Positions 1 through 7,800 of a DNA stretch of 46,613 bases are shown here, in pieces (the stretch's first letter is position 1; each line of letters starts with the position of its first letter). Both the position numbers and the translations under genes were made by a program. The notes beneath the pieces are model-generated. The model had not been told where the DNA came from, did no database searches, and saw nothing but the letters and a program-made list of their open reading frames with translations. The stretch spans positions 1 through 46,613 of the forward strand of contig DASWMI010000141.1 in the NCBI GenBank assembly GCA_036399835.1, given 5' to 3'. The stretch is from DASYML01 sp036399835 (lineage in GTDB: Bacteria; Acidobacteriota; Blastocatellia; Pyrinomonadales; Pyrinomonadaceae).

Positions 1-2
1 CC

Positions 3-722
3 AACTGGGCCGTGATAACTGCGGGCGCGACCCTCTCGTTCGCCTTCGGCACAAACACCAACCCGCATTTCGTCATCATCATCAATTCGATTCTCGTCGC
101 CTTCTTCCTCTTCATGGAGGCACGCCGTTATCGCTATTACGAAATCTGGTCCAGCCGCGTGCGCGTGCTTGAGACGGGCTACTTCGCGCAGTTGCTGGCT
201 CCCGAATCCACGACCAGCCAGGATTGGGCCGCGCATCTCGCCGCCGATCTCATCACGCCGCACTTCACCATCAGCGAGTGGGAGGCCGTCGGGCGCAGGC
301 TGCGACGCAACTATCTCTGGATTTTTATCCTCCTCGCGCTCAGCTGGAATCTGAAGGTCTACCTGCACCCGCAGCCCGCGCTCCATTTCAACGAGTTCAT
401 CGCGCGCGCCGCCGTCGGGGTTGTTCCCGGCTCAATCGTCTTTATCTGCGGGGTCATCTTCAATACCGTGCTGCTCGTCTTCGCCGTCGCGACCGTCAGG
501 CTGCGACAGGCCACTGGCGAAGTGCTGCCACGTCATGAATTCTCTTTCAGAGGTATTACAACGCGGATGCCCGTGCTCAAGCATGTGGCCGCGCGCTCGC
601 GCAACGCCAACCTGCGCCGCATCAAGCGCGCACGCCAACGCGTCAAGACAGGCAGCGCGACAGGCGAATTCAGAAAAATAGATGTCTCACAAACACCGGA
701 CCGGGAGCCGGTGGGGAAATAG
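3..722 (+). CDS. DUF2270 membrane protein, 5' end missing
   Basis: The reading frame is open to the window edge (N-W-A-V-I-T-A-G precedes any sensible start), so the gene begins upstream and only the last 239 codons are here. The visible part has a hydrophobic segment near the start (about residues 18-36 from the GTG at 12), a conserved stretch EARRYRYYEIW, a second membrane pair at about 100-115 and 135-160, and a basic tail. This arrangement matches the DUF2270 family of predicted integral membrane proteins, whose function is unknown. An internal GTG at 12 could be mistaken for the start, but it falls inside the conserved region. One CTGGTCCAG motif lies in the gene at 146-154. Family call fairly sure; role unknown. 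Confidence 0.8.
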   Translation, partial: NWAVITAGATLSFAFGTNTNPHFVIIINSILVAFFLFMEARRYRYYEIWSSRVRVLETGYFAQLLAPESTTSQDWAAHLAADLITPHFTISEWEAVGRRLRRNYLWIFILLALSWNLKVYLHPQPALHFNEFIARAAVGVVPGSIVFICGVIFNTVLLVFAVATVRLRQATGEVLPRHEFSFRGITTRMPVLKHVAARSRNANLRRIKRARQRVKTGSATGEFRKIDVSQTPDREPVGK

Positions 723-800
723 TTTTGAGTTTCAAGTCTTCAGTTTTCAGAAACCGCTCAAGGCTTTTCGCCGAAAACCGAAGACTTGAAACTGAAAACT
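721..800. repeat. Intergenic inverted repeat, TGAAAAC type
   Basis: Arms of 21 bases at 721-741 and 780-800 are reverse complements with one mismatch, built from AGTTTTC/GAAAACT-like units. They enclose a 38-base loop. The hairpin fills the space between the DUF2270 stop and the hutH start at 812. It could act as a weak terminator or RNA processing site. A perfect relative lies at 4714-4785. Confidence 0.75.
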
Positions 801-811
801 AAGAACTGAAA

Positions 812-2311
812 ATGCTTGAGCTTGATGGTCAGAGGCTGACGCTTGAAGAAGTGTCTGCGGTGGCGAGGGGTGAAGAGCGCGTCGGGCTGGCGGCGCGTGC
901 GCGCGAGCGTGCTTTGCAATCGCGGCGCGTGGTCGAAAAGATTCTCGCCGAAGGGCGCGTCGTCTACGGCGTCAACACAGGCTTCGGTAAGCTCTCGGAT
1001 GTACACATTCCGCCAGTCGAGCTGCGCGAGCTGCAACTGAACCTGGTGCGCAGCCATGCGTGCGGCCTGGGCCAGCCTCTCTCAGTGGAGGAGACGCGCG
1101 CCATGCTGCTCCTGCGTGCCAACGTGCTGGCGCTCGGCTACAGCGGTGCGCGCCCCGTCATCATAGAGACGCTGATAGAGATGCTTGAGCGCGGCGTGCA
1201 TCCTGTCATTCCCGAAAAAGGCTCTGTCGGCGCAAGCGGCGATCTGGCCCCCCTGGCCCATCTGGCGCTGGTCGTCATCGGCGAAGGCGAGGCACTTTAC
1301 GAGGGCGAAAGATTGCCGGGCGCGGAAGCCCTGCGGCGCGCAAAAGTAGAGCCTCTACAGCTCGAAGCCAAAGAAGGCATTGCCCTGCTCAACGGCACGC
1401 AGGCGATGGCGGCGGTCGGCGGTCTCGCTCTCCATCGCGCTGAAAGATTGGCAAGAGTGGCTGACGTGGCGGGCGCGATGACGCTCGAAGCCTTGCGCGG
1501 GACGCCCGTCGCCTTTGACGCAAGAATACACGACGCGCGCCCGCACGCGGGCCAGTTGGAAGTGGCCGCGCACCTCAGAGAGCTGCTGCGCGAGAGCGAG
1601 ATTAGAACTTCTCATCTTGAAGACGACCCGCGCGTGCAGGATGCTTACAGCCTGCGTTGTATGCCGCAGGTCCACGGCGCTGTGCGCAGCGCTCTGCTGC
1701 ACACACGCGAAGTTATCGAAACCGAAACAGGCTCTGCGACGGACAATCCGCTCGTCTTTATCGAAAGTCAAGAAGTCTTATCCGGCGGCAACTTTCACGG
1801 CGCGCCGCTCGCGCTCGCGCTCGACTATGCCGCCATCGCGCTCACGGATTTAATGAGCATCAGCGAGCGACGGATTGACCGTCTCGTCAACCCCGACTCG
1901 AACGAAGGTCTGCCGCCCTTTCTGACCGCGCATCCCGGAACGTCCTCAGGCTTTATGATTGCGCAGGTCACAGCCGTCGCGCTGCTCAGCGAAGCGAAAG
2001 TGCTCGCGCATCCCGCTAGCATAGACAATCTGCCGACCTCCGGCGGTAAAGAAGACCACGTTTCGATGGGCATGACCTCGGCTCTCAAGCTGCGCGCATT
2101 GGTCGAGAACGCCGAGCACGCCCTGGCGATAGAGCTGCTCTCAGCCGCCGAAGGTCTCGAATACCGCGCGCCGCTTCTGCCAGGTCGAGGCGTCCGGCGC
2201 GCTTACGAAATAGTCCGCTCTCATGCGCCGCGACTCGCGCGCGACCGCTCTCTCTCTGCGGATATTCAACGGCTCGCCGAAGCCATCCGTCGCGGCGAGT
2301 TTGATTTTTAA
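812..2311 (+). CDS. hutH: Histidine ammonia-lyase
   Basis: A 499-residue enzyme that deaminates L-histidine to urocanate, the first step of histidine use, in the cytoplasm. The sequence GSVGASGDLAPLAH (residues 137-150) contains the Ala-Ser-Gly triad (141-143) that cyclises to the MIO prosthetic group, and VYGVNTGFG (51-59) holds the conserved active-site tyrosine. Length is normal for HutH, and the ATG at 812 gives a standard N-terminus. The urocanase gene lies downstream at 3053 with a zinc-ribbon gene between them, while hutI and hutG/F are not in the window. The long inverted repeat just upstream leaves only 11 bases for a leader after the hairpin. A tyrosine or phenylalanine ammonia-lyase is possible from sequence alone, but hutU beside it favours histidine. 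Confidence 0.95.
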   Translation: MLELDGQRLTLEEVSAVARGEERVGLAARARERALQSRRVVEKILAEGRVVYGVNTGFGKLSDVHIPPVELRELQLNLVRSHACGLGQPLSVEETRAMLLLRANVLALGYSGARPVIIETLIEMLERGVHPVIPEKGSVGASGDLAPLAHLALVVIGEGEALYEGERLPGAEALRRAKVEPLQLEAKEGIALLNGTQAMAAVGGLALHRAERLARVADVAGAMTLEALRGTPVAFDARIHDARPHAGQLEVAAHLRELLRESEIRTSHLEDDPRVQDAYSLRCMPQVHGAVRSALLHTREVIETETGSATDNPLVFIESQEVLSGGNFHGAPLALALDYAAIALTDLMSISERRIDRLVNPDSNEGLPPFLTAHPGTSSGFMIAQVTAVALLSEAKVLAHPASIDNLPTSGGKEDHVSMGMTSALKLRALVENAEHALAIELLSAAEGLEYRAPLLPGRGVRRAYEIVRSHAPRLARDRSLSADIQRLAEAIRRGEFDF

Positions 2312-2464
2312 TCCTCCACAGCATCCGGCTTCACGGTGCTGAGCGTCTACGTTGACGATAAAGAATCGCCTCTCTTGAGGCCCAGTGTGCCGTAAGACAG
2401 CTCGGACCGGACCGCTACGCAAGCAGGCGAGCGCTGCTTCCGTCAAGAGCATCAGCCTCAAAGC

Positions 2465-2511
2465 TGAAGGCACAAAGGAGACCGGAAGATAGCGTCGCCT
2501 TTGTGCCTTCA
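2465..2511. other. Perfect 14-bp hairpin
   Basis: TGAAGGCACAAAGG (2465-2478) is exactly complementary to CCTTTGTGCCTTCA (2498-2511). Only an AATTTTAA tract follows, so it is a poor intrinsic terminator. It may be a structured RNA element or a remnant of the CACAGAGGC-type repeats seen at 27234 and 39594. Confidence 0.6.
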
Positions 2512-2534
2512 ATTTTAAGGTCGAGCATCAAAGG

Positions 2535-2566
2535 GGCTGGCCCGAGTAGCATGCGGGTCGGCTTTT
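2535..2566 (+). terminator. Probable intrinsic terminator after hutH
   Basis: GGCTGGCCC pairs with GGGTCGGC (two G-U pairs) across a short loop and is followed directly by TTTTCTGTT. It lies about 225 bases after the hutH stop and 90 bases before the next start. Confidence 0.5.
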
Positions 2567-2657
2567 CTGTTATTAAATGACGCAAGTTCGGAAATAGATG
2601 CGTGCCAGTTGGGGTGTGCGGCACGAAGACAACGCTAAGACACTTGAGAGGGGCATC

Positions 2658-2966
2658 ATGTCTAATCCTTTAGATGAGCGAAAGAGGGCGCTTGAGGAAG
2701 ATTACTTCCGGCGTCAGGAGCAGGAGTTGATACGGAAGATGCGCGAGCGTATGGCCGCCGAAAAACAGGCGAGCGAGAATGCGCCCTCGCTGCAATGTCC
2801 CAGGGGCGACGGCGCGCTGGTCGAAGTGGACTTTGAAGAAATCCGCATAGACCTCTGCGAAACTTGCGGCGGAGCATGGCTCGATGCCTCGGACCTCGAA
2901 AGCCTGACCAGGAAGGACACGGGCGGCTGGCTGAGCCGTCTGTGGAGAGATTCAAGCAGCGAGTGA
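2658..2966 (+). CDS. Small zinc-ribbon (zf-TFIIB-like) protein
   Basis: A 102-residue protein with a charged, probably helical N-terminal half (1-45) and a C-terminal ribbon: LQCPRGDG (C47) then LCETCGGAWLD (C67, C70). The CxxCGGxWLD knuckle is typical of the zf-TFIIB family of small bacterial proteins. The first knuckle, normally CPxC, reads CPRG, so one usual zinc ligand is missing and metal binding may be altered. I chose the ATG at 2658 because GAGAGGGG precedes it; an upstream start at 2598 would add 20 residues without a ribosome site. It sits between hutH and hutU in the same direction, but nothing shows that it acts in histidine breakdown. Confidence 0.75.
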   Translation: MSNPLDERKRALEEDYFRRQEQELIRKMRERMAAEKQASENAPSLQCPRGDGALVEVDFEEIRIDLCETCGGAWLDASDLESLTRKDTGGWLSRLWRDSSSE

Positions 2967-2971
2967 AGGGA

Positions 2972-3032
2972 ATTTTAGATTTAGCTGGACCAGCAAAGCT
3001 TCTCTTTCAATCGCAAATCAAAAATCTAAAAT
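2972..3032. repeat. AAATCTAAAAT inverted repeat with CTGGACCAG in the loop
   Basis: Arms ATTTTAGATTT (2972-2982) and AAATCTAAAAT (3022-3032) enclose a loop carrying GCTGGACCAGC. The reverse complement of the loop matches the loop of the element at 5565-5645 (GATT-AAAGAGA-GC-TGCTGGTCCAG-TAA-TC), so these are two copies of one element in opposite orientation. Confidence 0.75.
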
Positions 3033-3052
3033 CGCAAATCATTGACACGCTT

Positions 3053-4711
3053 ATGAGTTCAAGAATTGTACGCGCGCCGCGCGGCGCTCGGCTTAATTGC
3101 AAGGGCTGGCATCAGGAAGCGGCCTTGCGCTGCCTGATGAACAACCTGGACCCGGAGGTGGCCGAGCGCCCGGACGATCTGGTCGTCTATGGCGGCAGGG
3201 GCAAGGCTGCGCGCAACTGGTCCGCTTTTGACGCGATTGTCCGCGAGTTGCAGCAGCTTGAGGGGGATGAAACTTTACTGGTCCAGTCGGGCAAGCCCGT
3301 CGCGGTCTTTCGCACGCATGAGTATGCGCCTCGCGTGCTCATCGCCAATTCCAACCTCGTCGGCGCGTGGGCCAACTGGGAGCACTTCCACGAGCTTGAG
3401 CGCAAGGGCCTCATGATGTACGGCCAGATGACGGCGGGCAGTTGGATTTACATCGGCACGCAGGGCATCGTGCAGGGCACTTTCGAGACGTTTGCGGCGA
3501 TGGCCGACAAACATTTCGGCGGCTCGCTCGAAGGCCGCCTCGTGGTCTCGGGCGGGATGGGCGGAATGGGCGGCGCGCAGCCGCTGGCCGCCGTCCTGAA
3601 CGGCGCGGTCTTCCTCGGCATAGAGGTTGACCCCGCACGCATAGAGCGCCGCGTCCGCACGGGCTACTGCGACCGCCTCGCGCTTGATCTGGACGAAGCC
3701 CTGCGTATCTGTGAAGACGCGCGCGAACAAAAACGCGCGGTCTCGGTCGGGCTGGTCGGCAACTGCGCGGACGTTCTGCCCGAACTGGTCCGGCGCGGAC
3801 TAAAGATTGATGTCGTGACGGACCAGACGAGCGCGCACGATGCCTTGAACGGCTATGTGCCGTCGGGCCTGAGCCTTGATGAAGCGGCGGCGCTGCGCGA
3901 AAGAGACCCGCGGGGCTACACGGAGCGTGCGATGCAATCAATGGCCCGTCACGTCGAAGCGATGCTGGCTTTGAAGCGCGCGGGCGCGGTCGCTTTCGAT
4001 TACGGCAACAATATACGCAAGCAGGCTTTTGATGCGGGCTGCCATGAAGCTTTTGAGATTCCCGGTTTTGTCCCCGAATACATTCGCCCGCTCTTCTGCG
4101 AAGGCAAAGGACCTTTCCGCTGGGTCGCGCTCTCGGGCGAGGCCGAAGACATACGCAAGACTGACGACCTCGCGCTTGAGCTTTTCCCGCAGGACCGTAC
4201 ACTCAACCGCTGGCTCAGGCTGGCGCGCGAGCGCGTGCAGTTTCAAGGCTTGCCCGCGCGTATCTGCTGGCTAGGTTACGGCGAGCGCGCAGAGATGGGC
4301 GAGGCCATCAACGATTTGGTCCGGCGCGGAGAATTGCGAGCGCCCGTTGCCATCGGGCGCGACCATCTGGATACAGGCTCGGTGGCCTCGCCCTTTCGCG
4401 AAACGGAAGGGATGCTTGACGGCACGGATGCTGTCGCTGACTGGCCCATTCTCAACGCGCTGCTCAACACTGCGAGCGGCGCGAGCTGGGTTTCGTTTCA
4501 TCATGGCGGCGGCGTCGGGATGGGCTATTCGCTACACGCCGGTCAGGTCTCCGTCGCAGACGGCACACAACAGGCCGCGCGCCGTCTCAATCGCGTGCTC
4601 ACCAACGACCCCGGCCTGGGCGTCGCGCGCCACGTTGACGCGGGCTACGCAGAAGCGCAAACAACCGCGCTCGACAAAGGCATACACATCCCTCTGCTGG
4701 AAGATAAGTAA
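3053..4711 (+). CDS. hutU: Urocanate hydratase (urocanase)
   Basis: A 552-residue NAD-dependent enzyme converting urocanate to 4-imidazolone-5-propionate, the second step of histidine breakdown. Family signatures include YGQMTAGSWIYIGTQGI (123-139), the glycine-rich NAD segment GGMGGMGGAQ (167-176), DQTSAHD, the stretch FDYGNNIRKQAFDAGC and the C-terminal SWVSFHHGGGVGMGYS. Length fits urocanase (about 550-560). The frame is open upstream to 2864, but that part overlaps the zinc-ribbon gene and the repeat; the ATG at 3053 gives the usual N-terminus, although no strong ribosome site is visible. It follows hutH and the zinc-ribbon gene, and a 24-bp perfect inverted repeat begins three bases after its stop. 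Confidence 0.95.
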   Translation: MSSRIVRAPRGARLNCKGWHQEAALRCLMNNLDPEVAERPDDLVVYGGRGKAARNWSAFDAIVRELQQLEGDETLLVQSGKPVAVFRTHEYAPRVLIANSNLVGAWANWEHFHELERKGLMMYGQMTAGSWIYIGTQGIVQGTFETFAAMADKHFGGSLEGRLVVSGGMGGMGGAQPLAAVLNGAVFLGIEVDPARIERRVRTGYCDRLALDLDEALRICEDAREQKRAVSVGLVGNCADVLPELVRRGLKIDVVTDQTSAHDALNGYVPSGLSLDEAAALRERDPRGYTERAMQSMARHVEAMLALKRAGAVAFDYGNNIRKQAFDAGCHEAFEIPGFVPEYIRPLFCEGKGPFRWVALSGEAEDIRKTDDLALELFPQDRTLNRWLRLARERVQFQGLPARICWLGYGERAEMGEAINDLVRRGELRAPVAIGRDHLDTGSVASPFRETEGMLDGTDAVADWPILNALLNTASGASWVSFHHGGGVGMGYSLHAGQVSVADGTQQAARRLNRVLTNDPGLGVARHVDAGYAEAQTTALDKGIHIPLLEDK

Positions 4712-4713
4712 GC

Positions 4714-4785
4714 AGTTATGAGTTTTCAGTTTTCAGTGAAAAGCTGTTGCTCTTTTCTTTAACTGAAAACTGAAAACTCATAACT
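4714..4785. repeat. Perfect 24-bp inverted repeat, TGAAAAC type
   Basis: The left arm 4714-4737 and right arm 4762-4785 are exact reverse complements, composed of tandem AGTTTTC units (and GAAAACT on the other arm), with a 24-base T-rich loop. The element fills the spacer between the hutU stop (4711) and the next start (4796), so it would lie in any read-through transcript and sequester the region just before the ribosome site. Confidence 0.85.
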
Positions 4786-4795
4786 CAAAACTGTC

Positions 4796-5566
4796 ATGCT
4801 CAATTTTGCCGTTCACACAGCGCAGGAGGCCGGGCGTATCCTGATGGAGCGCATGAGCCGCACGTTGCGGATTATGCATAAGGGCGATATTAACCCCGTC
4901 ACGGAGGCCGACCTGGCCGCCGAGCAGTTTATTACAGAGCGCATCAGGTCTTACTATCCACGTCATGCGGTGCTGGCCGAAGAGGCGGATGCGGCGGGCA
5001 CAGAGGTTGAAGCTGGCAGCGAATGGAAGTGGATTATTGACCCGCTCGATGGCACTGTGAACTACTCGCACGGTTATCCGTCCTTCTGTGTTTCCATCGC
5101 GCTCGAACGTCAGGGCCGCGTAGAGCTGGGCGTGATTTACGACCCGACGCGCGACGAAACCTTCGCTGCGGAGCGCGGCGAGGGCGCAACGCTCAACGGC
5201 AGACGCATACGCGTCTCCGAGATAGACGACCTCAATCGCGCGCTTGTCTGCACTGGCTTTCCTTACGATGTGCGCGAGCGCGGCGATTTCGCTCGCCATT
5301 TCTCAAACTTCATCATGCATGCGCAGGCCGTCAGGCGCGATGGCTCTGCCGCGCTCGATCTGGCCTATGTCGCCTGCGGGCGCTTCGACGGTTTCTGGGA
5401 AGAGGGCTTGAGGCCCTGGGATGTCGCCGCCGGTGTGCTCCTCATAGAAGAGGCTGCGGGTCGCATCTCGCGCTACGACGGCTCGACCTTTGACATCTAC
5501 ACCCCGCCCATCGTCGCCAGCAACGGTCTCATACACGAAGAGATGATGCGCGTGCTGGCGATGTAA
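4796..5566 (+). CDS. Inositol monophosphatase family protein
   Basis: A 256-residue member of the Mg-dependent, Li-sensitive phosphatase superfamily. It has LAEE (the metal-binding Glu), the DPLDGTVNYSHG motif (residues 82-93) and the C-terminal WDVAAG motif. These residues bind metals and phosphate in IMPase/SuhB enzymes. The likely substrate is inositol-1-phosphate or a related sugar phosphate; this cannot be decided from sequence. The ATG at 4796 is ten bases after the preceding inverted repeat. Its stop codon overlaps the next inverted repeat at 5565. A second, CysQ-like superfamily member lies at 19805-20674. Superfamily call is firm; substrate uncertain. Confidence 0.88.
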   Translation: MLNFAVHTAQEAGRILMERMSRTLRIMHKGDINPVTEADLAAEQFITERIRSYYPRHAVLAEEADAAGTEVEAGSEWKWIIDPLDGTVNYSHGYPSFCVSIALERQGRVELGVIYDPTRDETFAAERGEGATLNGRRIRVSEIDDLNRALVCTGFPYDVRERGDFARHFSNFIMHAQAVRRDGSAALDLAYVACGRFDGFWEEGLRPWDVAAGVLLIEEAAGRISRYDGSTFDIYTPPIVASNGLIHEEMMRVLAM

Positions 5567-5645
5567 GAATTTTAGATTTTGGATCTGCGATTTTGGATTA
5601 AAAGAGAGGCCCTGCTGGTCCAGGTAATCAAAATCTAAAATTCTT
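5565..5645. repeat. Perfect 17-bp inverted repeat between convergent genes
   Basis: AAGAATTTTAGATTTTG (5565-5581) pairs exactly with 5629-5645. The element runs from the stop codon of the phosphatase gene to the stop codon of the opposing acyltransferase gene. The loop carries CTGGTCCAG (5615-5623) and is homologous, in reverse, to the element at 2972-3032. It is placed to act as a two-way transcript end. Confidence 0.8.
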
Positions 5646-6325
5646 TAAAGCGCGGAGTTGATGATAGAGGCGAGGCGGTCGGTTTCGCGGCGTGCGCACT
5701 GGCGCGTGTCTTCGCCTTCCTGCGGCTCTATTTTGATGCGTGGATGATAAACGATCTCGACCTTTTTGAAACGTGGGAAGCGCGAGGATTTGGGCCAGAC
5801 GCGATGCGCGCCGCGAACCGTGACGGGCAGGATGGGCACACTGGCTTCGAGCGCCATACGCACCGCGCCGTGTTTGAACCTGATGAGTGAGCCGTCTTGA
5901 TTCCCGCGCCCGCCTTCTGGAAAGATGACCAGGACGTGACCCTCTCTCAGCCATTGCAATGAGCGGCGGATGGTCGCCGGGTCGCTCTTCTCGACTTCGA
6001 GCGGCCAGGCGCCGAAAACGCCGAGCAGCTTTCCGACAACGGGCCACCCGAAGGCTTCATTCCAGGCCAGGAAACGCTGCGGGCGTTTAATCGGAAAGCC
6101 CACCCAGAAAGGGTCTATGTAGGTCTGGTGGTTGGCCGCGATAATGAGACCGCCCTTGCGCGGAATATTTTCCAGACCGCGATAGCTAATCCGCCAGAGC
6201 AACCGGCTGAGATGCTGGCCGATGGGACGCACCAGATCAATCGCCCACTGCGGCAGCACGAACCTTTCGGGCGAAGACCCGTTCCGGCGCTGGCTGCGGC
6301 CCATCTCTGTCCGTATCTCACTCAA
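5645..6325 (-). CDS. plsC: 1-acyl-glycerol-3-phosphate acyltransferase-like protein
   Basis: A 226-residue PlsC-type acyltransferase. It has the HX4D catalytic motif in NHQTYID (H66, D71), a FPEGGRG substrate-binding motif near residue 135 and the hydrophobic IPVTVRG stretch that follows in the family. Such enzymes acylate lysophosphatidic acid to phosphatidic acid at the inner membrane face. No obvious transmembrane helix is present; a hydrophobic segment near 30-46 may be interfacial. It is the last gene of a minus-strand run, separated from the Cys-rich gene by an intrinsic terminator, so it may have its own promoter. The exact acceptor is not determined by sequence. Confidence 0.85.
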   Translation of the reverse strand: MSEIRTEMGRSQRRNGSSPERFVLPQWAIDLVRPIGQHLSRLLWRISYRGLENIPRKGGLIIAANHQTYIDPFWVGFPIKRPQRFLAWNEAFGWPVVGKLLGVFGAWPLEVEKSDPATIRRSLQWLREGHVLVIFPEGGRGNQDGSLIRFKHGAVRMALEASVPILPVTVRGAHRVWPKSSRFPRFKKVEIVYHPRIKIEPQEGEDTRQCARRETDRLASIINSAL

Positions 6326-6379
6326 GACGATAACACCTTAAAGAACCGATGAATGATGAAAGCTTGAACGCGTGAGCTA

Positions 6380-6406
6380 AAAAGCAAACAGGCTAGAGCC
6401 TGTTTG
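6380..6406 (-). terminator. Intrinsic terminator (minus strand)
   Basis: CAAACAGGCT (6385-6394) and AGCCTGTTTG (6397-6406) form a tight stem. On the minus strand it is followed by CTTTTTAGC. It lies directly after the Cys-rich gene stop (6413) and before the acyltransferase start. Confidence 0.75.
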
Positions 6407-6412
6407 TCAACT

Positions 6413-6664
6413 TCATCGCTGACCCGTTCCGACTTCATCATTGCTCTGAAGTTCTTCCCACCATTCCGGGACATCCTTTTGCGCCAGCGCGTCCTCGTTC
6501 CAGAGCTTGCAGCGCTCGCAATCGAAGCCACAGTAAGCGCGTGCATCCGCTTTCGTCAACCCGATGCGCGTCCTCGCATTGCATCCCGGCGCAGAGCAGC
6601 GCCGCTCCAACTCTACGAGCAGCACTTGACGCGGAATCATAATCTTCTGCTTGAACTGGTCCAT
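6413..6664 (-). CDS. Small Cys-rich protein of unknown function
   Basis: An 83-residue protein with five cysteines: C23 and C28 (CSAPGC), then C45, C49 and C52 (CGFDCERC), followed by a Trp-rich segment (KLWNED, EWWEE). The spacing suggests a structural zinc site rather than a redox centre. I do not recognise a named family. It starts 25 bases after the tandem PilZ gene in the same direction, so the two are probably co-transcribed, and a terminator follows it. An internal Met at residue 9 (MIPRQ) is a possible alternative start. Real gene likely; function unknown. Confidence 0.65.
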   Translation of the reverse strand: MDQFKQKIMIPRQVLLVELERRCSAPGCNARTRIGLTKADARAYCGFDCERCKLWNEDALAQKDVPEWWEELQSNDEVGTGQR

Positions 6665-6689
6665 AAAGAGCAGAGATGAACGCGGCAGT

Positions 6690-7451
6690 TTATTCGATTC
6701 CCTCCAGCGGCCATTGCTGGCCTATAAATTCGAGGTGCAGGCGCGGGATGCCATCAGGCCCTTTGCGGTTAGCGCGTACAGCCGCCATGATCGAGGCTCC
6801 GTATTGCGTGCTGGTGACGCGTACAAAGCGACCGCCCGCGACATTGAGCGTGGTAAAGACTGCCGCGCCGCGACGGCTGAGATTTTCCGTCACGGTGTGT
6901 TCGCTTTCGGAGACCTCGCCTTTTTCGTTAAAGACCTCAATCGTCACGTTGACAGGTATGCTATGGCGCGTCTCGGGTCTGCGGTCGTTGGAAGGAGTGT
7001 ACTCCTTCAGCTCCTCCTGCTGCTGCTCCAAGGGAATCCAGAGGCCCGCGTCTGTCGCCGAGGCCGCGACCTCATAACGAATCGTCGGGTCCAATTCAAA
7101 ACTGGCGGGCGCTCGCTTGCCTATAAAAGCCACGCCGACATCGAAACGTATCCCCGTCCGGCCCTGAACGGGAAGCCGCGCGCTGACGTGCCGGACCAGC
7201 GCCCAGACGCGATACTGGTCCTCGACATGGTCAAAACAGCGAAGCTGTCGCGGGAGCGGCATTGTCAGGTGCAGTATACGCCCCTTTTCGGTCGGTCTCG
7301 AAATAGTAAAACGCGTCCCGAAGGGCGTGATGTCGAGCAGGCGCGAGACCTCCACCCATTCATGGTCCAGGCTCTCGCGGCAATGCACGCGCACGGGAAG
7401 CTGTAGCTCTAAACGCTCACGCACGCGGCGTGATTTTCCATCCTGCTTCAT
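6690..7451 (-). CDS. Tandem PilZ-domain protein (probable c-di-GMP receptor)
   Basis: A 253-residue soluble protein with two PilZ-like halves. The first has an arginine cluster RRVRERLE (about 8-15) and DITPFGTRF (about 41-49, a D-x-T-x-x-G variant of the D/NxSxxG motif). The second has RPETR (RxxxR, about 158-162) and ENLSRRG (NxSxxG). PilZ domains bind cyclic di-GMP through these two motifs. The second copy looks intact and the first is slightly divergent. The protein could convey c-di-GMP levels to surface or motility functions, but no partner is encoded nearby except the Cys-rich protein downstream. Confidence 0.8.
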   Translation of the reverse strand: MKQDGKSRRVRERLELQLPVRVHCRESLDHEWVEVSRLLDITPFGTRFTISRPTEKGRILHLTMPLPRQLRCFDHVEDQYRVWALVRHVSARLPVQGRTGIRFDVGVAFIGKRAPASFELDPTIRYEVAASATDAGLWIPLEQQQEELKEYTPSNDRRPETRHSIPVNVTIEVFNEKGEVSESEHTVTENLSRRGAAVFTTLNVAGGRFVRVTSTQYGASIMAAVRANRKGPDGIPRLHLEFIGQQWPLEGIE

Positions 7452-7800
7452 AACACTTGAGAGACACCGCCAGAGGCTTTTCGGAAGAGGCCCGCGAGGG
7501 CGGCGGGCGAGGAGCGAAAAAGCCCTTCAAAACCGCGCCGAAGCCCTTGATTTTAGAGGACTTCTAACCTTCAGGCGAGTTGCCAAAAAGCCTCTCCGCT
7601 GGTACAATATGTCGTACTTCAAAAGGGATGCCCCAGGGGTCTCCGCCAAGTACCGGAAAGTCGCAAACTTACGCTCCCAGAGCGCGCCGCAAAACCGATT
7701 TCCGAGCGTCAATAAAGAGCATGTTTTCTAAATCGAAGCGGGGCTTTTTGAGTCGCCCGGAAGCGGGACAGGCGCGCATTGTACCGGAAAGGTTTATCGA
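7452..7800. other. Divergent promoter region before gyrA
   Basis: A 349-base gap between the PilZ gene (minus) and gyrA (plus). It holds the sigma-70 promoter at 7580-7608 and a gyrA leader of about 185 bases. Short frames here show no family resemblance, and no other gene is supported. Confidence 0.6.
7580..7608 (+). promoter_or_regulatory. Sigma-70 type promoter of gyrA
   Basis: TTGCCA (7580-7585), a 17-base spacer and TACAAT (7603-7608) give a near-consensus -35/-10 pair. The start point would be near 7615, giving a leader of about 185 bases before the gyrA ATG. Confidence 0.65.

Larger units (their letters stand above)
2312..2657. other. 346-base spacer with two hairpins
   Basis: No convincing gene is seen here. 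A perfect 14-base stem pairs 2465-2478 with 2498-2511 around a 19-base loop. A second stem at 2535-2562 is followed by TTTT. The Shine-Dalgarno-like GAGAGGGG just before 2658 serves the next gene. Confidence 0.6.

Noticed and set aside
2864..3052. 63-codon N-terminal extension of hutU
   Set aside because: It overlaps the zinc-ribbon gene in another frame and the repeat at 2972-3032; urocanase does not have it.
3411..4202. Minus-strand frame of 263 codons
   Set aside because: It lies opposite hutU and has Arg/Pro-rich, non-natural composition.
6651..7406. Long plus-strand frame of 251 codons
   Set aside because: It is the reverse strand of the tandem PilZ gene, which has clear motifs and codon pattern.
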